Shown here: positions 34,327 to 43,861 of the stretch, in pieces
How positions within the stretch are numbered: position 1 is the stretch's first letter
How the letters are laid out: each line of letters opens with the position of its first letter
From: an uncultured Bacteroidota bacterium
Lineage (GTDB): Bacteria > Bacteroidota > Bacteroidia > Chitinophagales > Chitinophagaceae
Reading direction: 5' to 3'
NCBI GenBank assembly: GCA_937928385.1
Contig: CALEZD010000117.1
Location: 1 to 64,000, forward strand
Length of the DNA: 64,000 nt
The notes under the pieces: generated by a model
What the model was told of the DNA's origin: nothing
The model's database searches: none
Seen by the model: the letters and a program-made list of their open reading frames with translations, nothing else
Program-made: the position numbers and the translations under genes

Positions 34327-36474
34327 TTACTGTACCACTACTTTTTCGGGGGCGAAACCTTCCGCATTGAGTATATATACCCCGGCAGGCAGTTGTGCTG
34401 TATTGATGCTGTTTGCGGTATTGAATGAACTTACCGTGCGTCCGTTTACATCCATAAGCACACCTGAAACAGTAGTGCTAAAGAATACCTGCCCGTTTAC
34501 AACCGGGTTAGGATATACATTCAGTTTGTTGAGGTTAGTGTGTATGTTCTGTACAGACACAGGCGATACTTTTACTTCAAACACCGCAACTGTTGCGCTG
34601 ACTTCGTTGGACACGAGCAGGTAATATTTGCCATGCGGGTTTTTATCTGCATGCAGGAACTTGATATCCTCAGGGCCGTTGTCACCACCAAAGGCAGCTG
34701 TATCGCGTGTGTTGATATAATCTACAAACACGGGTGAGGCAGGATTGCTGATATCATACACCATCACACCACCTATACGCTCCAAACCAATAAACGCGTA
34801 CGTAGTATCGTGTATGGTGCCGATAGCTACCGCTTCAGGCTCGGGGCCTTTGGCGTCACTACGCGTTCGAGGCGTGTTATCGCTGTTACTGGCGTTGAAA
34901 ATATTACCCACCTTAGGGTCAGCCAGTGTAATCTGTTCAAACTGGTCGCCACTTTCAAAAGCCGTTGCACCTGTGGCTGCGTTTTTAATGACGAAACCAC
35001 GCGTACCGAATACATATATCTCGTCAAAGTCGCCATCATTATCCGTATCGCCCAGTGTGTTGGTAGCTGCCAGGCGGCCTATACAATAATCTTGTTTGTA
35101 CAAATCACCTTCAGGAAACTTTGTGGGGTCAAGATCGTAGCTGCCACTCTTGATTCTCGCTTCTTCTTCGAAAGGATCGTATTCGCGTGCATCACCCTCG
35201 TTTGTAAATACGATATAACTATTGCTACCTACAGTATATGAAGCTATGGCATCGGGCATATACAATCCACGTACCGGCCAGTTGGCAATCAATGGTTCGG
35301 GGTTACGGTCGCTACCGTCTATACCTTTGCCCGGCTGGCTGTGGTCAACATAACCCAGTGGCATAATCCTCACAAATGTTTTGTTGGCAATATCCAGTAC
35401 TGCCACCGCATTGTTTTCCTGAAGGCCAACATAAGCTGTATCACCGTTTTTGTTTATGGTAATATATTCGGGCTCAATATCCTGGGCTACTGTTGGGTTG
35501 TTGTAGCCGAATATCCTCACACCCTGTGTTATCAGAGATGCCTTAGCACCATTGAAAGAGTTGAAACGAACATGTGAAGAAGTAGCATTTGCCGCACCGT
35601 TGCTGATATCAACAATGGTTACTGAACCTTCGGGGTCAATAGTGTAGGCAGAATTGGGTTCACCTTCGTTGGCAGTGAGTATATATTTACCATCGGGGGT
35701 AAAGCAAATCATATCGGGCAACGCACCTGCTTTCACTTGCTTCAGCAGGTTGCCGTTTGTATCTAATATTACTATAGAACCACTGTCAGTTTTGGGGCTG
35801 GCTTCCACAGCTACAGCCACCATGCCATTCATGACAGCTACCGAGTTAATACCACCACCATACGATGACATATCAACGGAATCCACCTTTGCTACAGAAG
35901 ACGGGTTAGCAAAACTCAGTATCTGCAGCACATTTTTCAAAGAGTTGACTGTAAATATCCTGTTGGATGCACTGTCATAAGCCAGTATCTCGGCAGATGA
36001 ACCTGAAGCAGGCATCGTGTACCGTCCTTTAAATTCCAGGCTTACGTTCTTACGCGCAACGGGCGGAGTGTAGTCATTGTCTTTTATATACACTACGGTA
36101 GTAGCATCGCCAATGTTGCCATTTACCGGATTTGATAAGCGCAGTGCAAAATATTCCTGCGACTCGGCAGCCATATCATTGTTGATAGTGACATTGATAT
36201 ATTGTGTGTCCGGGTCGGGGGAGGTTGCGTTGAATGTCAACTGTGTTGTAGCCAATGTCATATCAGCATTGTTAGTAGTACCAAAGTTGCTGACAACTGC
36301 CACACTTACTGTTGTAGGAGATGCATTTTTACTTTTTACAATTACACCTATCTTGGCAGTACCGGCAGCTTCATCAAACACCAGTACATCATCCCTCATG
36401 TCGATATCCTGCGCTGAAGCTACGGCAGAATATGCCAACATGGAACACAAAAAGAGTAGTCGTTTTTTCATCAT
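34327..36474 (-). CDS. choice-of-anchor I protein with T9SS sorting tail
   Basis: A 715-residue secreted protein started at the ATG-ATG pair at 36474/36471, just before the signal peptide MMKKRLLFLCSMLAYSAVAS. Residues about 25-130 form a Calx-beta-like domain (VVSNFGTTNNADMT, EYFALRLSNP); about 145-630 form a choice-of-anchor I beta-propeller (SLKNVLQILS, DMICFTPDGKYILTANEGEP, ARIKSG, GPEPEAVAIG, FLHADKNP). The C-terminal VYPNPVVNGQVFF to PAGVYILNAEG is a type A sorting domain for the type IX secretion system, so the protein is anchored at or released from the cell surface. Some relatives are linked to phosphatase or phytase-like functions, but activity here is unknown. Confidence 0.88.
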   Translation of the reverse strand: MMKKRLLFLCSMLAYSAVASAQDIDMRDDVLVFDEAAGTAKIGVIVKSKNASPTTVSVAVVSNFGTTNNADMTLATTQLTFNATSPDPDTQYINVTINNDMAAESQEYFALRLSNPVNGNIGDATTVVYIKDNDYTPPVARKNVSLEFKGRYTMPASGSSAEILAYDSASNRIFTVNSLKNVLQILSFANPSSVAKVDSVDMSSYGGGINSVAVMNGMVAVAVEASPKTDSGSIVILDTNGNLLKQVKAGALPDMICFTPDGKYILTANEGEPNSAYTIDPEGSVTIVDISNGAANATSSHVRFNSFNGAKASLITQGVRIFGYNNPTVAQDIEPEYITINKNGDTAYVGLQENNAVAVLDIANKTFVRIMPLGYVDHSQPGKGIDGSDRNPEPLIANWPVRGLYMPDAIASYTVGSNSYIVFTNEGDAREYDPFEEEARIKSGSYDLDPTKFPEGDLYKQDYCIGRLAATNTLGDTDNDGDFDEIYVFGTRGFVIKNAATGATAFESGDQFEQITLADPKVGNIFNASNSDNTPRTRSDAKGPEPEAVAIGTIHDTTYAFIGLERIGGVMVYDISNPASPVFVDYINTRDTAAFGGDNGPEDIKFLHADKNPHGKYYLLVSNEVSATVAVFEVKVSPVSVQNIHTNLNKLNVYPNPVVNGQVFFSTTVSGVLMDVNGRTVSSFNTANSINTAQLPAGVYILNAEGFAPEKVVVQ

Positions 36475-36598
36475 GTAATATTTTGTGCAAAGCAACTTAA
36501 ATAAGATACTAAGTAACAGGGCTAACCTAATGTTGACAGAAGCTTCTTGATTTGGTAATTGAAAAATCATCTTGCTTTAACGTTATGTTTACACAAAC

Positions 36599-36627
36599 AC
36601 AAAAAAGGCGGGTTGAATAACCCGCCT
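36599..36627 (-). terminator. intrinsic terminator of the small periplasmic protein gene
   Basis: GGCGGGTT-GAAT-AACCCGCC forms a strong hairpin; on the minus strand it is followed by TTTTTTGTG. It lies about 38 bases after the gene's stop. Confidence 0.8.
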
Positions 36628-36664
36628 GAAAAACCCCAACTTATGAAAACTTATAACTTTATTA

Positions 36665-36991
36665 TTACCACCTTCTCACCTGCCCGTCATGTTTCTGCCT
36701 GTATATATTACGGCTTGCATGCGCCTGTGTGCGGTTGATGAGGTTACGCTCGCGTGGCGTAATACGCCCATCGGCCATTGCCATCTGTTTGTAATGGCGC
36801 ACCTTAGCCTGTTGTGCACGCAACATTCTTGCTTCCGGCATTGTCAGTTGACCGTTATGTACACCATGCTGTATGCGCTTGTGCTGGTTGTATTGTTTTT
36901 GTGGTACCCTGGGCCCATGAGGATGGGCTTCTGCCGTTTGTACTGCAAACACTATAGCCAGTGCCGCCAGTATTGTTGTAATTTGCTTCAT
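36665..36991 (-). CDS. small exported His/Gln/Arg-rich protein
   Basis: A 108-residue protein with a clear signal peptide (MKQITTILAALAIVFAVQTAEA, cleaved about residue 22). The mature 85 residues are basic and helical, rich in His, Gln and Arg (RMLRAQQAKVRHYKQMAMAD; GRITPRERNLINRTQAHASR), somewhat like small periplasmic Spy-like or metal-stress proteins, but no family is clear. The TPRER segment with neighbouring helices could be a repeated helical hairpin. It stands alone with its own terminator, between the dcw operon and the T9SS gene. Confidence 0.65.
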   Translation of the reverse strand: MKQITTILAALAIVFAVQTAEAHPHGPRVPQKQYNQHKRIQHGVHNGQLTMPEARMLRAQQAKVRHYKQMAMADGRITPRERNLINRTQAHASRNIYRQKHDGQVRRW

Positions 36992-37065
36992 AATATTTCT
37001 CCTTTAGTTCTGTATCATAGACCGGTAAACAGAATATGGATTTAAGCCACGAATGTTAAACAAAA

Positions 37066-37097
37066 ACAAAAAACCCCCTTGCGATGCAGGGGGCTTA
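37066..37097 (-). terminator. intrinsic terminator of the dcw operon
   Basis: On the minus strand AGCCCCCT...AGGGGGTTTTTTG forms a strong stem and T run about 27 bases after the ftsZ stop. It closes the thirteen-gene cluster. Confidence 0.85.
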
Positions 37098-37123
37098 GAG
37101 CATAGGCTATAACAGAAATATTA

Positions 37124-38809
37124 TTAGTCCGGCTTTTTGCCTTGCAGGAATGTATTGATACTCTGCAGGTCGGCTTTGCCTTCGTTGTCTTTGTCTTTAT
37201 CGTTAACACCCACACTGTACCCGCTGTAGAATGTATCAGAAGAAGCGACTGTATCATCTATACGTATGTTCTTGCGTACATAAGCAGGAACACTTTCCAT
37301 ATCATCGGTACTTTCACCTGCCTTCACATCAAAGCTCATACGGCGCAAACGCTCAGCCCTTTCTTCCAGTGCGCGTTTTTGTTCTTCAAATATGCGTTTC
37401 TCCTCCAGTTCTGCCGCTGTAAGCACCCTGCCACCGGATGCAGGTGCAGGCTGAGGTTGCATTGCCTGCGGCTGTTGCTGCATAACAGGTTGTGCAGGTT
37501 CAGTTGGTTGCTCGTTCTTAATGACCAGTTCCAACTCAGGTGCTGCGGATGTTTCTTTCTTTTCTTCTTCCGGCAGTTTTGCGTCCGGTGTTTCTTCGTG
37601 CATCACCAGTTGCAAAGTTTCGCGTGGTGTATTATCCACCGGGAAATGCGGTTTTGCATCTATCACCACCCTGTTCTGCACCTGTGGCTCTTCTACCAGC
37701 TTAGGCGCCATCGGGTCTTCCTTTGCAGGTTCAGGCGTAGTTTCAGCAACAGAGGTTACTGCCTGTGTTGTATTTGTTTCGCCCAGCTTTACTATGATTT
37801 TCTCAGGCTCGTTTTTGCGTGCAGGCAATTCTGTGTTCAACCCTTTGTGGCTGAAACCTGTTGCGATAATGGTCACCGCAATCTTATCGCCCAGGTTGGG
37901 GTCGTGTCCCATGCCGAGTATTACATCGCAATCTTCGCCCGCCTGTTGCTGTACATAAGCCTGGATAGCTTCCGCTTCGTCCATTGTATGTTCAAACTCG
38001 CCGGCGGCAGATGTGATGTTCAGTAGTATCCATTTAGCACCTGTGATGTCGTTATCGTTCAGCAGTGGTGAGCTTAGTGCTTCTTCCACCGCTTTCTCTG
38101 CACGGCGCTCGCCCGCCACCTCTGCGCTACCCAGAATGGCTACACCTCCGCTTCTCATTACGGTGCATACGTCTGCAAAGTCCACGTTTATCTGGCCGGT
38201 GGTGTTAATTACATCCGTGATACACTTTGCTGCTGTTGCCAACACATTATCGGCCTGCGCAAAAGCCTGCGTAAATGGCAGGTTGCCATACTGCTGGCGC
38301 AGCTTATCGTTAGAAATTATCAGGATGGTATCTACATTTTCGCGCATACGGTCAATACCTTCCTGCGCCTGTTTCATACGCTTACGGCCTTCGTAACTGA
38401 AAGGCGTGGTCACAATCCCCACTGTGAGTATGCCCAGATCTTTGCAAATCTTGGCCAAGACAGGTGCACCACCCGTACCTGTACCACCGCCCATACCGGC
38501 AGTAATGAAAGCCATACGGGTGTTTACGGACAGTATTTTGGAAATATCCTCCAGGCTTTCTTCACTGGCCTGCTTACCGATTTCGGGATTAGCACCTGCC
38601 CCCAACCCCTGTGTGAGGTGAGGCCCGAGCTGTATCTTATTGTGCACGGGACTGAGGGTAAGCGCCTGCGAATCTGTGTTGCAGACAACAAAATCTACGC
38701 CTTCTATACCAAGGCTGTGCATGTAATTGACGGCGTTTCCACCGCCACCACCTACGCCTATCACTTTGATGATAGACGATTGGTTTTTGGGGATTTCAAA
38801 ATGTATCAT
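37124..38809 (-). CDS. ftsZ: cell division protein FtsZ
   Basis: A 561-residue tubulin-like GTPase that forms the division ring. GTP-binding GVGGGGGNAVNYM (about 18-30) and the signature GMGGGTGTGGAPV (about 105-117), T7-loop NVDFADV (208-214) for GTP hydrolysis. The globular core ends near residue 320; a long Pro/Glu/Gln-rich linker follows, then a coiled charged stretch (465-490) and the conserved partner-binding peptide SVPAYVRKNIRI (about 506-517), after which a further 44 residues extend the tail. It is the last gene of the dcw operon, 63 bases after ftsA. Confidence 0.97.
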   Translation of the reverse strand: MIHFEIPKNQSSIIKVIGVGGGGGNAVNYMHSLGIEGVDFVVCNTDSQALTLSPVHNKIQLGPHLTQGLGAGANPEIGKQASEESLEDISKILSVNTRMAFITAGMGGGTGTGGAPVLAKICKDLGILTVGIVTTPFSYEGRKRMKQAQEGIDRMRENVDTILIISNDKLRQQYGNLPFTQAFAQADNVLATAAKCITDVINTTGQINVDFADVCTVMRSGGVAILGSAEVAGERRAEKAVEEALSSPLLNDNDITGAKWILLNITSAAGEFEHTMDEAEAIQAYVQQQAGEDCDVILGMGHDPNLGDKIAVTIIATGFSHKGLNTELPARKNEPEKIIVKLGETNTTQAVTSVAETTPEPAKEDPMAPKLVEEPQVQNRVVIDAKPHFPVDNTPRETLQLVMHEETPDAKLPEEEKKETSAAPELELVIKNEQPTEPAQPVMQQQPQAMQPQPAPASGGRVLTAAELEEKRIFEEQKRALEERAERLRRMSFDVKAGESTDDMESVPAYVRKNIRIDDTVASSDTFYSGYSVGVNDKDKDNEGKADLQSINTFLQGKKPD

Positions 38810-38872
38810 ACGATTCTCTGTTTTTATTTGGGTTAGTAATGAAACAGTCAGTTTTTATTATTAATTAATGGG

Positions 38873-40246
38873 TTATTCAATTTTTTCATCTTCTACATCC
38901 TCAAAGAGCGCGATGAATTTGCCTTTCAGCCCGTCGAAAAGTTTTTTCATTTTTTCTGCTCGTTTTGTTGTCTTTTCGTCTTTCGGCTCTTCAGTATAAT
39001 CTTCTTCATCTTCCTCTATTTCAGCCGTGGTGTGCTGTGCTGATATGTAGTTACCTCCATCACCCACGAAGCGCATTTTGCCATTTTCGAAGTCGTGGTA
39101 ACCGCGCAGTATCAAACCGATACAAGTAGAATACATGGGGTTCATCAGCGATTCGGCATAACCGCCAGCCAGGTGCTCGTTGGGGTAACCAATGCGTGCG
39201 CCAAGCCCCGTAGTATATTCGGTGAGTTGTATCATGTGCTTCAACTGCGCACCACCACCGGTAAGGATAATGCCACCATAAAGGCGCTTATCCAACCCTA
39301 TCTGCTTGAGATGAAACAGAACATAATCCAATATCTCCTGCGTGCGGGCCTGTATGATATGCGCCAGGTTTTTCACAGATATTTCCTTAGCGGGTAAGCC
39401 ACGCAGTCCGGGAATTGTGATGTATGCGTTAGCGTTGGCCTCGGCTGCCAGTGCGGTGCCATACTGTACTTTCATAGCTTCAGCCTGTGCACGCAATACA
39501 CCAAGGCCACTGCGTATATCGTTGGTGATATTGACACCGGCATAAGGTATTACCGCTGTATGTTTCAATATGCCGTCGTAAAACACTGCCATATCAGTAG
39601 TACCACCGCCTATGTCCACGATTGCTACACCTGCTTCCATATCTTCATCGTTCATTACCGCAGCAGCTGATGCCAATGGTTGTAACACCAGATCGCGGGT
39701 AGTGAGTGCAGCCTTGTCTACACAGCGCTTGATATTTCGGATAGCGTTTTTATCGCCCGTGATGATGTGGAAGTTCGCACCGATTTTCACACCGTTCATG
39801 CCAATAGGCTCCAGCACGTTGGGAGTACTATCAATATTAAACTCCTGCGGAACGATATCAATAATCTGGTCGCCGGCAGGAATGTATGTTTTATACTGGT
39901 CGCGTATCAGCAGGTCAATATCCGCCTGGCTGATAACGTCATCAGAATTTGTCCTTACCCTGTCGCCACGGGTTTGCAGGCTCTTGATGTGCTGGCCGGC
40001 TATACCTACGTACACCTCGTTGATGTCAAGATCAGGATTAGATTCCAGGCATTTGGCAATAGCCTGTTCAATAGAGCGGATACACTGGTCTATGTTCATC
40101 ACAACGCCATGACTGACACCGGCAGACTCCACTCGCCCGAAAGCCAGTATTTCCAGCTTTCCAAACTCGTTTTTCCTTCCTGCGATTGCAGCCACTTTGG
40201 TGGTACCTATGTCCAGGCCTACAATGATGGGTTGCTTTTTGCTCAT
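38873..40246 (-). CDS. ftsA: cell division protein FtsA
   Basis: A 457-residue actin-like ATPase that tethers FtsZ to the membrane. N-terminal GLDIGTTKVAAIAGRK (phosphate-1 motif), the FtsA-specific 1C region (about 85-165), IVDIGGGTTDMAVF (phosphate-2) and GIILTGGGAQLKHM (adenosine motif). The C-terminus has a charged linker then KMKKLFDGLKGKFIALFED, an amphipathic membrane-binding helix. It lies 22 bases after ftsQ. Confidence 0.96.
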   Translation of the reverse strand: MSKKQPIIVGLDIGTTKVAAIAGRKNEFGKLEILAFGRVESAGVSHGVVMNIDQCIRSIEQAIAKCLESNPDLDINEVYVGIAGQHIKSLQTRGDRVRTNSDDVISQADIDLLIRDQYKTYIPAGDQIIDIVPQEFNIDSTPNVLEPIGMNGVKIGANFHIITGDKNAIRNIKRCVDKAALTTRDLVLQPLASAAAVMNDEDMEAGVAIVDIGGGTTDMAVFYDGILKHTAVIPYAGVNITNDIRSGLGVLRAQAEAMKVQYGTALAAEANANAYITIPGLRGLPAKEISVKNLAHIIQARTQEILDYVLFHLKQIGLDKRLYGGIILTGGGAQLKHMIQLTEYTTGLGARIGYPNEHLAGGYAESLMNPMYSTCIGLILRGYHDFENGKMRFVGDGGNYISAQHTTAEIEEDEEDYTEEPKDEKTTKRAEKMKKLFDGLKGKFIALFEDVEDEKIE

Positions 40247-40268
40247 ACTACAAACGTTTATACTTTTT

Positions 40269-41399
40269 TTATTGGCCTCCGTATATATACTTCGGCTTAT
40301 TATCCTCTTGTTTTTTCTCTTTTACTTTTTCAGGCTTAGGTTGTTTAGGTTCAGCTTTCTTCGGCGGTGCTTTTCTTTCGGGTTTTGCTGTTGTTTCGGG
40401 TTGAGGTTCCGGCTTAGGCCCTATCTTTACCTCTGCCGGCACTTCTGCCTGTATAGGTTTCTCCGGCGTAGCAGGTACAGGTGTTGCAGGCTTTACTTCA
40501 GCTGGTGCAGTTGCAGCCGGTGCAGGGTTTGCAACAGCCACCTGTTTGGGTTTAGGGCTTTCGCCGGTAATGCTGCTCACCCAATTGATGCGGTTGATGA
40601 CCTTATCCACAGGTAGTTTCCAATTCAGCCCGGGCGATGCCACCAATTGCCCCTTGTAGCTCAGGTCCAATACATTGTATTTATCCCAGCCTACTTCATT
40701 CAGCACCTTATTATAAAAAGCGAACAGGTTGTCGAACTTCAACTGCATATCGGTAGTGTCGCCAAAAATGATTTGCTGCTCGCCTAATACAGGCACAATT
40801 TCAAACCGCATATCATCGCGCACTATCAACTGCGATACCTGGGCGTTCCAGAAGGTATCGTGGCGGATGAATTGCACTAATGCCATTATCTGTGCTTTTA
40901 ATGCGTTGGACGCGCTATCACTTTTCAATTCGGGCACGTTGGTCACTACTGTTGTATAATAATTGTACTTAGGCGACAATGGCAGTGCCTCCATATTCTT
41001 ATCTATGTAGTAGCTGTTGCCGTTTTTCTCAAATATCCTGACAACAGGTACCCGCTGAATTACCAATGCGTGCAGTCTCTGTTTATTGTCCACATATACC
41101 TGGGCGTCTTCCACCCAGGGGTTGGCAATTACCACCTTCTCCATCTGCCGCACATTCAGCTTCGACAGTTTTGTTTTGCCGGGCTTTATTTCTCCATCGC
41201 GCAGGAGGGTTTGTTCTATCTCTTTTTCTGTTACAAAACCGTACTGTTTGTTATTAATCCTGATGTCTACATCAGCCAGTGTCCTGTTTTTTTGCAGCTT
41301 AGTTGCGCTCAATACGGCAGCAACAGACACACCGGCCAACACCAGTGTCAGCAGTGCCTGTATTATTCTACGTGCCGATATTTTGCGCTTTACGCTCAT
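40269..41399 (-). CDS. ftsQ: cell division protein FtsQ with long Pro/Lys-rich tail
   Basis: A 376-residue single-pass inner-membrane divisome protein. Short basic cytoplasmic tail, membrane helix (about 11-31, ALLTLVLAGVSVAAVL), POTRA-like region (about 40-115, DVDIRINNKQYGFVTEKEIE), and FtsQ/DivIB beta domain (about 115-275). Residues 281-376 form an unusual periplasmic tail rich in Pro, Ala, Lys and Glu, ending PKYIYGGQ; E. coli FtsQ is about 276 residues and has no such tail. FtsQ links early and late division proteins. Its ATG overlaps the murC stop by 4 bases. Confidence 0.9.
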   Translation of the reverse strand: MSVKRKISARRIIQALLTLVLAGVSVAAVLSATKLQKNRTLADVDIRINNKQYGFVTEKEIEQTLLRDGEIKPGKTKLSKLNVRQMEKVVIANPWVEDAQVYVDNKQRLHALVIQRVPVVRIFEKNGNSYYIDKNMEALPLSPKYNYYTTVVTNVPELKSDSASNALKAQIMALVQFIRHDTFWNAQVSQLIVRDDMRFEIVPVLGEQQIIFGDTTDMQLKFDNLFAFYNKVLNEVGWDKYNVLDLSYKGQLVASPGLNWKLPVDKVINRINWVSSITGESPKPKQVAVANPAPAATAPAEVKPATPVPATPEKPIQAEVPAEVKIGPKPEPQPETTAKPERKAPPKKAEPKQPKPEKVKEKKQEDNKPKYIYGGQ

Positions 41400-42754
41400 T
41401 TACGCTCTATTATCTTTTTTATGGGTTCCACCAGTTTATCTATATCGCCTGCACCTGCTGTAATGAATAATTCCAAAGGCGCAGCTTCTACATATTGCAG
41501 CAGCCCTTCTTTACTCAGCAGCGTACAGTTGGGGTTGCCCATTTTCTCCTTTATCATTTCCGATGTCACACCTTCTATGGGTTCTTCACGGGCCGGGTAT
41601 ATGTCCAGCAGTATTACCTCATCTGCCATATCCAGGCTATGTGCAAACCCTTCCGCTAAGTCCCTTGTTCTTGTAAACAGGTGGGGCTGAAACACTACCA
41701 CACATTTTTTATCACTGAACAATAGCTTCGCACTCTTTATCAACGATGCCAGTTCTTCAGGATGGTGGGCGTAGTCATCTATATATACCAGCTCATCATT
41801 CTTCACTACATATTCAAATCTTCTTTTTACTCCTTTGAATTGCGGAAGTACTTCTTTCACTTTTTCAGGCTCTATTTCCAGCAACTGGGTAATAGCAATG
41901 GCGGCCACCGCATTTTCTACGTTGTGCATGCCACCCATATTCAGTTGCAGCCCTTCTATTACCCTGTCTATATAATGCAGGTCAAACTCGTAACTACCAT
42001 TCTTCATCATAATGTTGGACGCATATACGTCGGCAGCATCATTTTGCAGGCTGTAGGTCAATACATGTGTGGCTTTCAGTTCTCCCGTGCGCTTCAGTCC
42101 GTGCTTGGCAAGCAGCGTGCCGTTATGTTTTATGTTGCGTGTATATTCTATATACGCATTCTCCATTTCCTCAGGCGTACCGTATATATCCAGGTGGTCG
42201 GCATCCATGGCAGTCAACACCGCTATATCGGGGCGCAGCTTCAGGAAACTCCTGTCGTATTCGTCGGCTTCCACCACGGCAGTAGGCGTATCGCTGCTCC
42301 AGTAGTTGGTATTGTAGTTTACCGATACTCCGCCCAGGAAGGCATTACAGCCCATACCCGCTTCACGCAGCAGGTAGCTGATCATGGTACTCATGGTGGT
42401 TTTGCCATGCGTACCCGCCACAGTAATTGAGAAGTAGCTCTCAGTAATCCACTGCAGCACATCACTGCGCTTGTATACAGGGTAGTTATTATCCCTGTAC
42501 CAATTCAGTTCTGCATGAGTTTTAGGAATAGCGGGCGTGTACACTACCAGTTCAGCATCTTTATCCAACAGCGATATATCATCAGTATAATGAACGGACA
42601 TGCCTTCGGACTGTAGTTTTTTGGTCAGGTCGGTTTCGGTACGGTCGTACCCGCTCACCACTACCCCGCGTTGCGCGAAGAAGCGGGACAGGGCGCTCAT
42701 ACCTATGCCGCCTATGCCAATAAAATATACCCTTTTCAGTCCTTCTAAATTCAT
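41396..42754 (-). CDS. murC: UDP-N-acetylmuramate-L-alanine ligase
   Basis: A 452-residue Mur ligase adding L-alanine to UDP-MurNAc, the first amino acid of the peptidoglycan stem. N-terminal VYFIGIGGIGMSALSRFF binds the UDP part; VAGTHGKTTMSTMISYLL is the ATP P-loop; central NVENAVAAIAI and RRFEYVV; C-terminal DDYAHHPEEL is the MurC signature. It overlaps ftsQ by 4 bases and shares one base with murG (stop/start overlap), so the genes are translationally packed. Confidence 0.96.
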   Translation of the reverse strand: MNLEGLKRVYFIGIGGIGMSALSRFFAQRGVVVSGYDRTETDLTKKLQSEGMSVHYTDDISLLDKDAELVVYTPAIPKTHAELNWYRDNNYPVYKRSDVLQWITESYFSITVAGTHGKTTMSTMISYLLREAGMGCNAFLGGVSVNYNTNYWSSDTPTAVVEADEYDRSFLKLRPDIAVLTAMDADHLDIYGTPEEMENAYIEYTRNIKHNGTLLAKHGLKRTGELKATHVLTYSLQNDAADVYASNIMMKNGSYEFDLHYIDRVIEGLQLNMGGMHNVENAVAAIAITQLLEIEPEKVKEVLPQFKGVKRRFEYVVKNDELVYIDDYAHHPEELASLIKSAKLLFSDKKCVVVFQPHLFTRTRDLAEGFAHSLDMADEVILLDIYPAREEPIEGVTSEMIKEKMGNPNCTLLSKEGLLQYVEAAPLELFITAGAGDIDKLVEPIKKIIERK

Positions 42755-43860
42755 TACAATTTTTTACCGCTTATTTCCAATACAGTTTTTGCTATTCTTT
42801 CGTCCGCATCTTTTATCGCCAGCGCCCGCAGGTTGTTATGCATCAACTCCTGCATGGCTCTATCTTTCAATAATTTTTTCAGCTTGGCCACCAGGTCTGT
42901 CTTGGCGTCGCTGTTCTTTACCATCATGGCGGCATTGTGTTCTACCAGCGCCATCGCATTGCTAGTCTGGTGGTCTTCTGCCGCAAAAGGGAATGGCACG
43001 AATATCACAGGCTTCGCCACGATACACAGCTCAGCAATAGCCAATGCGCCTGCGCGGGATATCACCACATCGGCCGCCGCATAGGCCTTCTCCATTTCCT
43101 TTATAAAATCAAAGGCCTTTACTTTATCCTTAAATGCTTCAGCCCTGCTCTTCGCCTGTTCGTAATAGGGCTTGCCTGTTTGCCAAACTATTTGCACTCC
43201 TTCCTCCAGTATTTCCTCCAGCCTTGCATCTATCGTTTCATTAATAGACTTAGCTCCAAGGCTACCGCCCACCACCAGTATAGTCTTCTTCTGCGGGTTC
43301 AGCCCCAGCCATGCCAGCCCTTCTTCACGGCTCACGTTTGAGTGCGTGATGTTTTTACGCACGGGGTTGCCCGTAAAGATGATTTTACCCTTAGGGAAAA
43401 AGCGTTCCATATTATCATACCCTACACAAATAGCCCTCGCTTTTTTACCCAGTATTTTATTGCTTTTGCCGGCATAAGAATTCTGCTCCTGCACCAGCGT
43501 GGGTATACCCCTGCCCTGCGCTGCATTCAGCATAGGGAAGCTGGCATAGCCCCCTACACCGACTACCACGTCGGGCATAAAACTGATCAGTATACTTCTC
43601 GCCTGCATATAGCTCTTAATAATTTTATACGGCAGCGTTATGTTCTTCAACATATTGCCCCTGTCAAAACCCGCAATGTCCAGTCCCACTATCTCAAAAC
43701 CCTCCTGCGGTACTTTTTCCATCTCCATCTTTCCCTTCGCACCTACAAAGAGCAGTTCCGTACCCGGCGCCAGTCTTTGCAGCGCGTGCCCAATAGCCAC
43801 TGCGGGAAATATATGCCCGCCTGTTCCACCACCTGCTATTATCACTCTCAATCCGCTCAT
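42754..43860 (-). CDS. murG: UDP-GlcNAc transferase MurG
   Basis: A 368-residue GT-B glycosyltransferase that adds GlcNAc to lipid I to make lipid II at the inner membrane face. N-terminal GGGTGGHIFPAVAIG (lipid/donor loop), GVGGYASFPM and the donor-binding SRAGALAIAELCIVAKPVIFVP (quoted in part: SRAGALAIAEL) with AEDHQTSNA are all present. It follows ftsW by one base and shares one base with murC. Confidence 0.96.
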   Translation of the reverse strand: MSGLRVIIAGGGTGGHIFPAVAIGHALQRLAPGTELLFVGAKGKMEMEKVPQEGFEIVGLDIAGFDRGNMLKNITLPYKIIKSYMQARSILISFMPDVVVGVGGYASFPMLNAAQGRGIPTLVQEQNSYAGKSNKILGKKARAICVGYDNMERFFPKGKIIFTGNPVRKNITHSNVSREEGLAWLGLNPQKKTILVVGGSLGAKSINETIDARLEEILEEGVQIVWQTGKPYYEQAKSRAEAFKDKVKAFDFIKEMEKAYAAADVVISRAGALAIAELCIVAKPVIFVPFPFAAEDHQTSNAMALVEHNAAMMVKNSDAKTDLVAKLKKLLKDRAMQELMHNNLRALAIKDADERIAKTVLEISGKKL

Positions 43861-43861
43861 C

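Noticed and set aside
37142..38026. Open frame of 294 codons on the plus strand opposite ftsZ
   Set aside because: It is the antisense of the FtsZ linker and tail; its composition (very rich in Cys, Phe, Arg) is typical of shadows.
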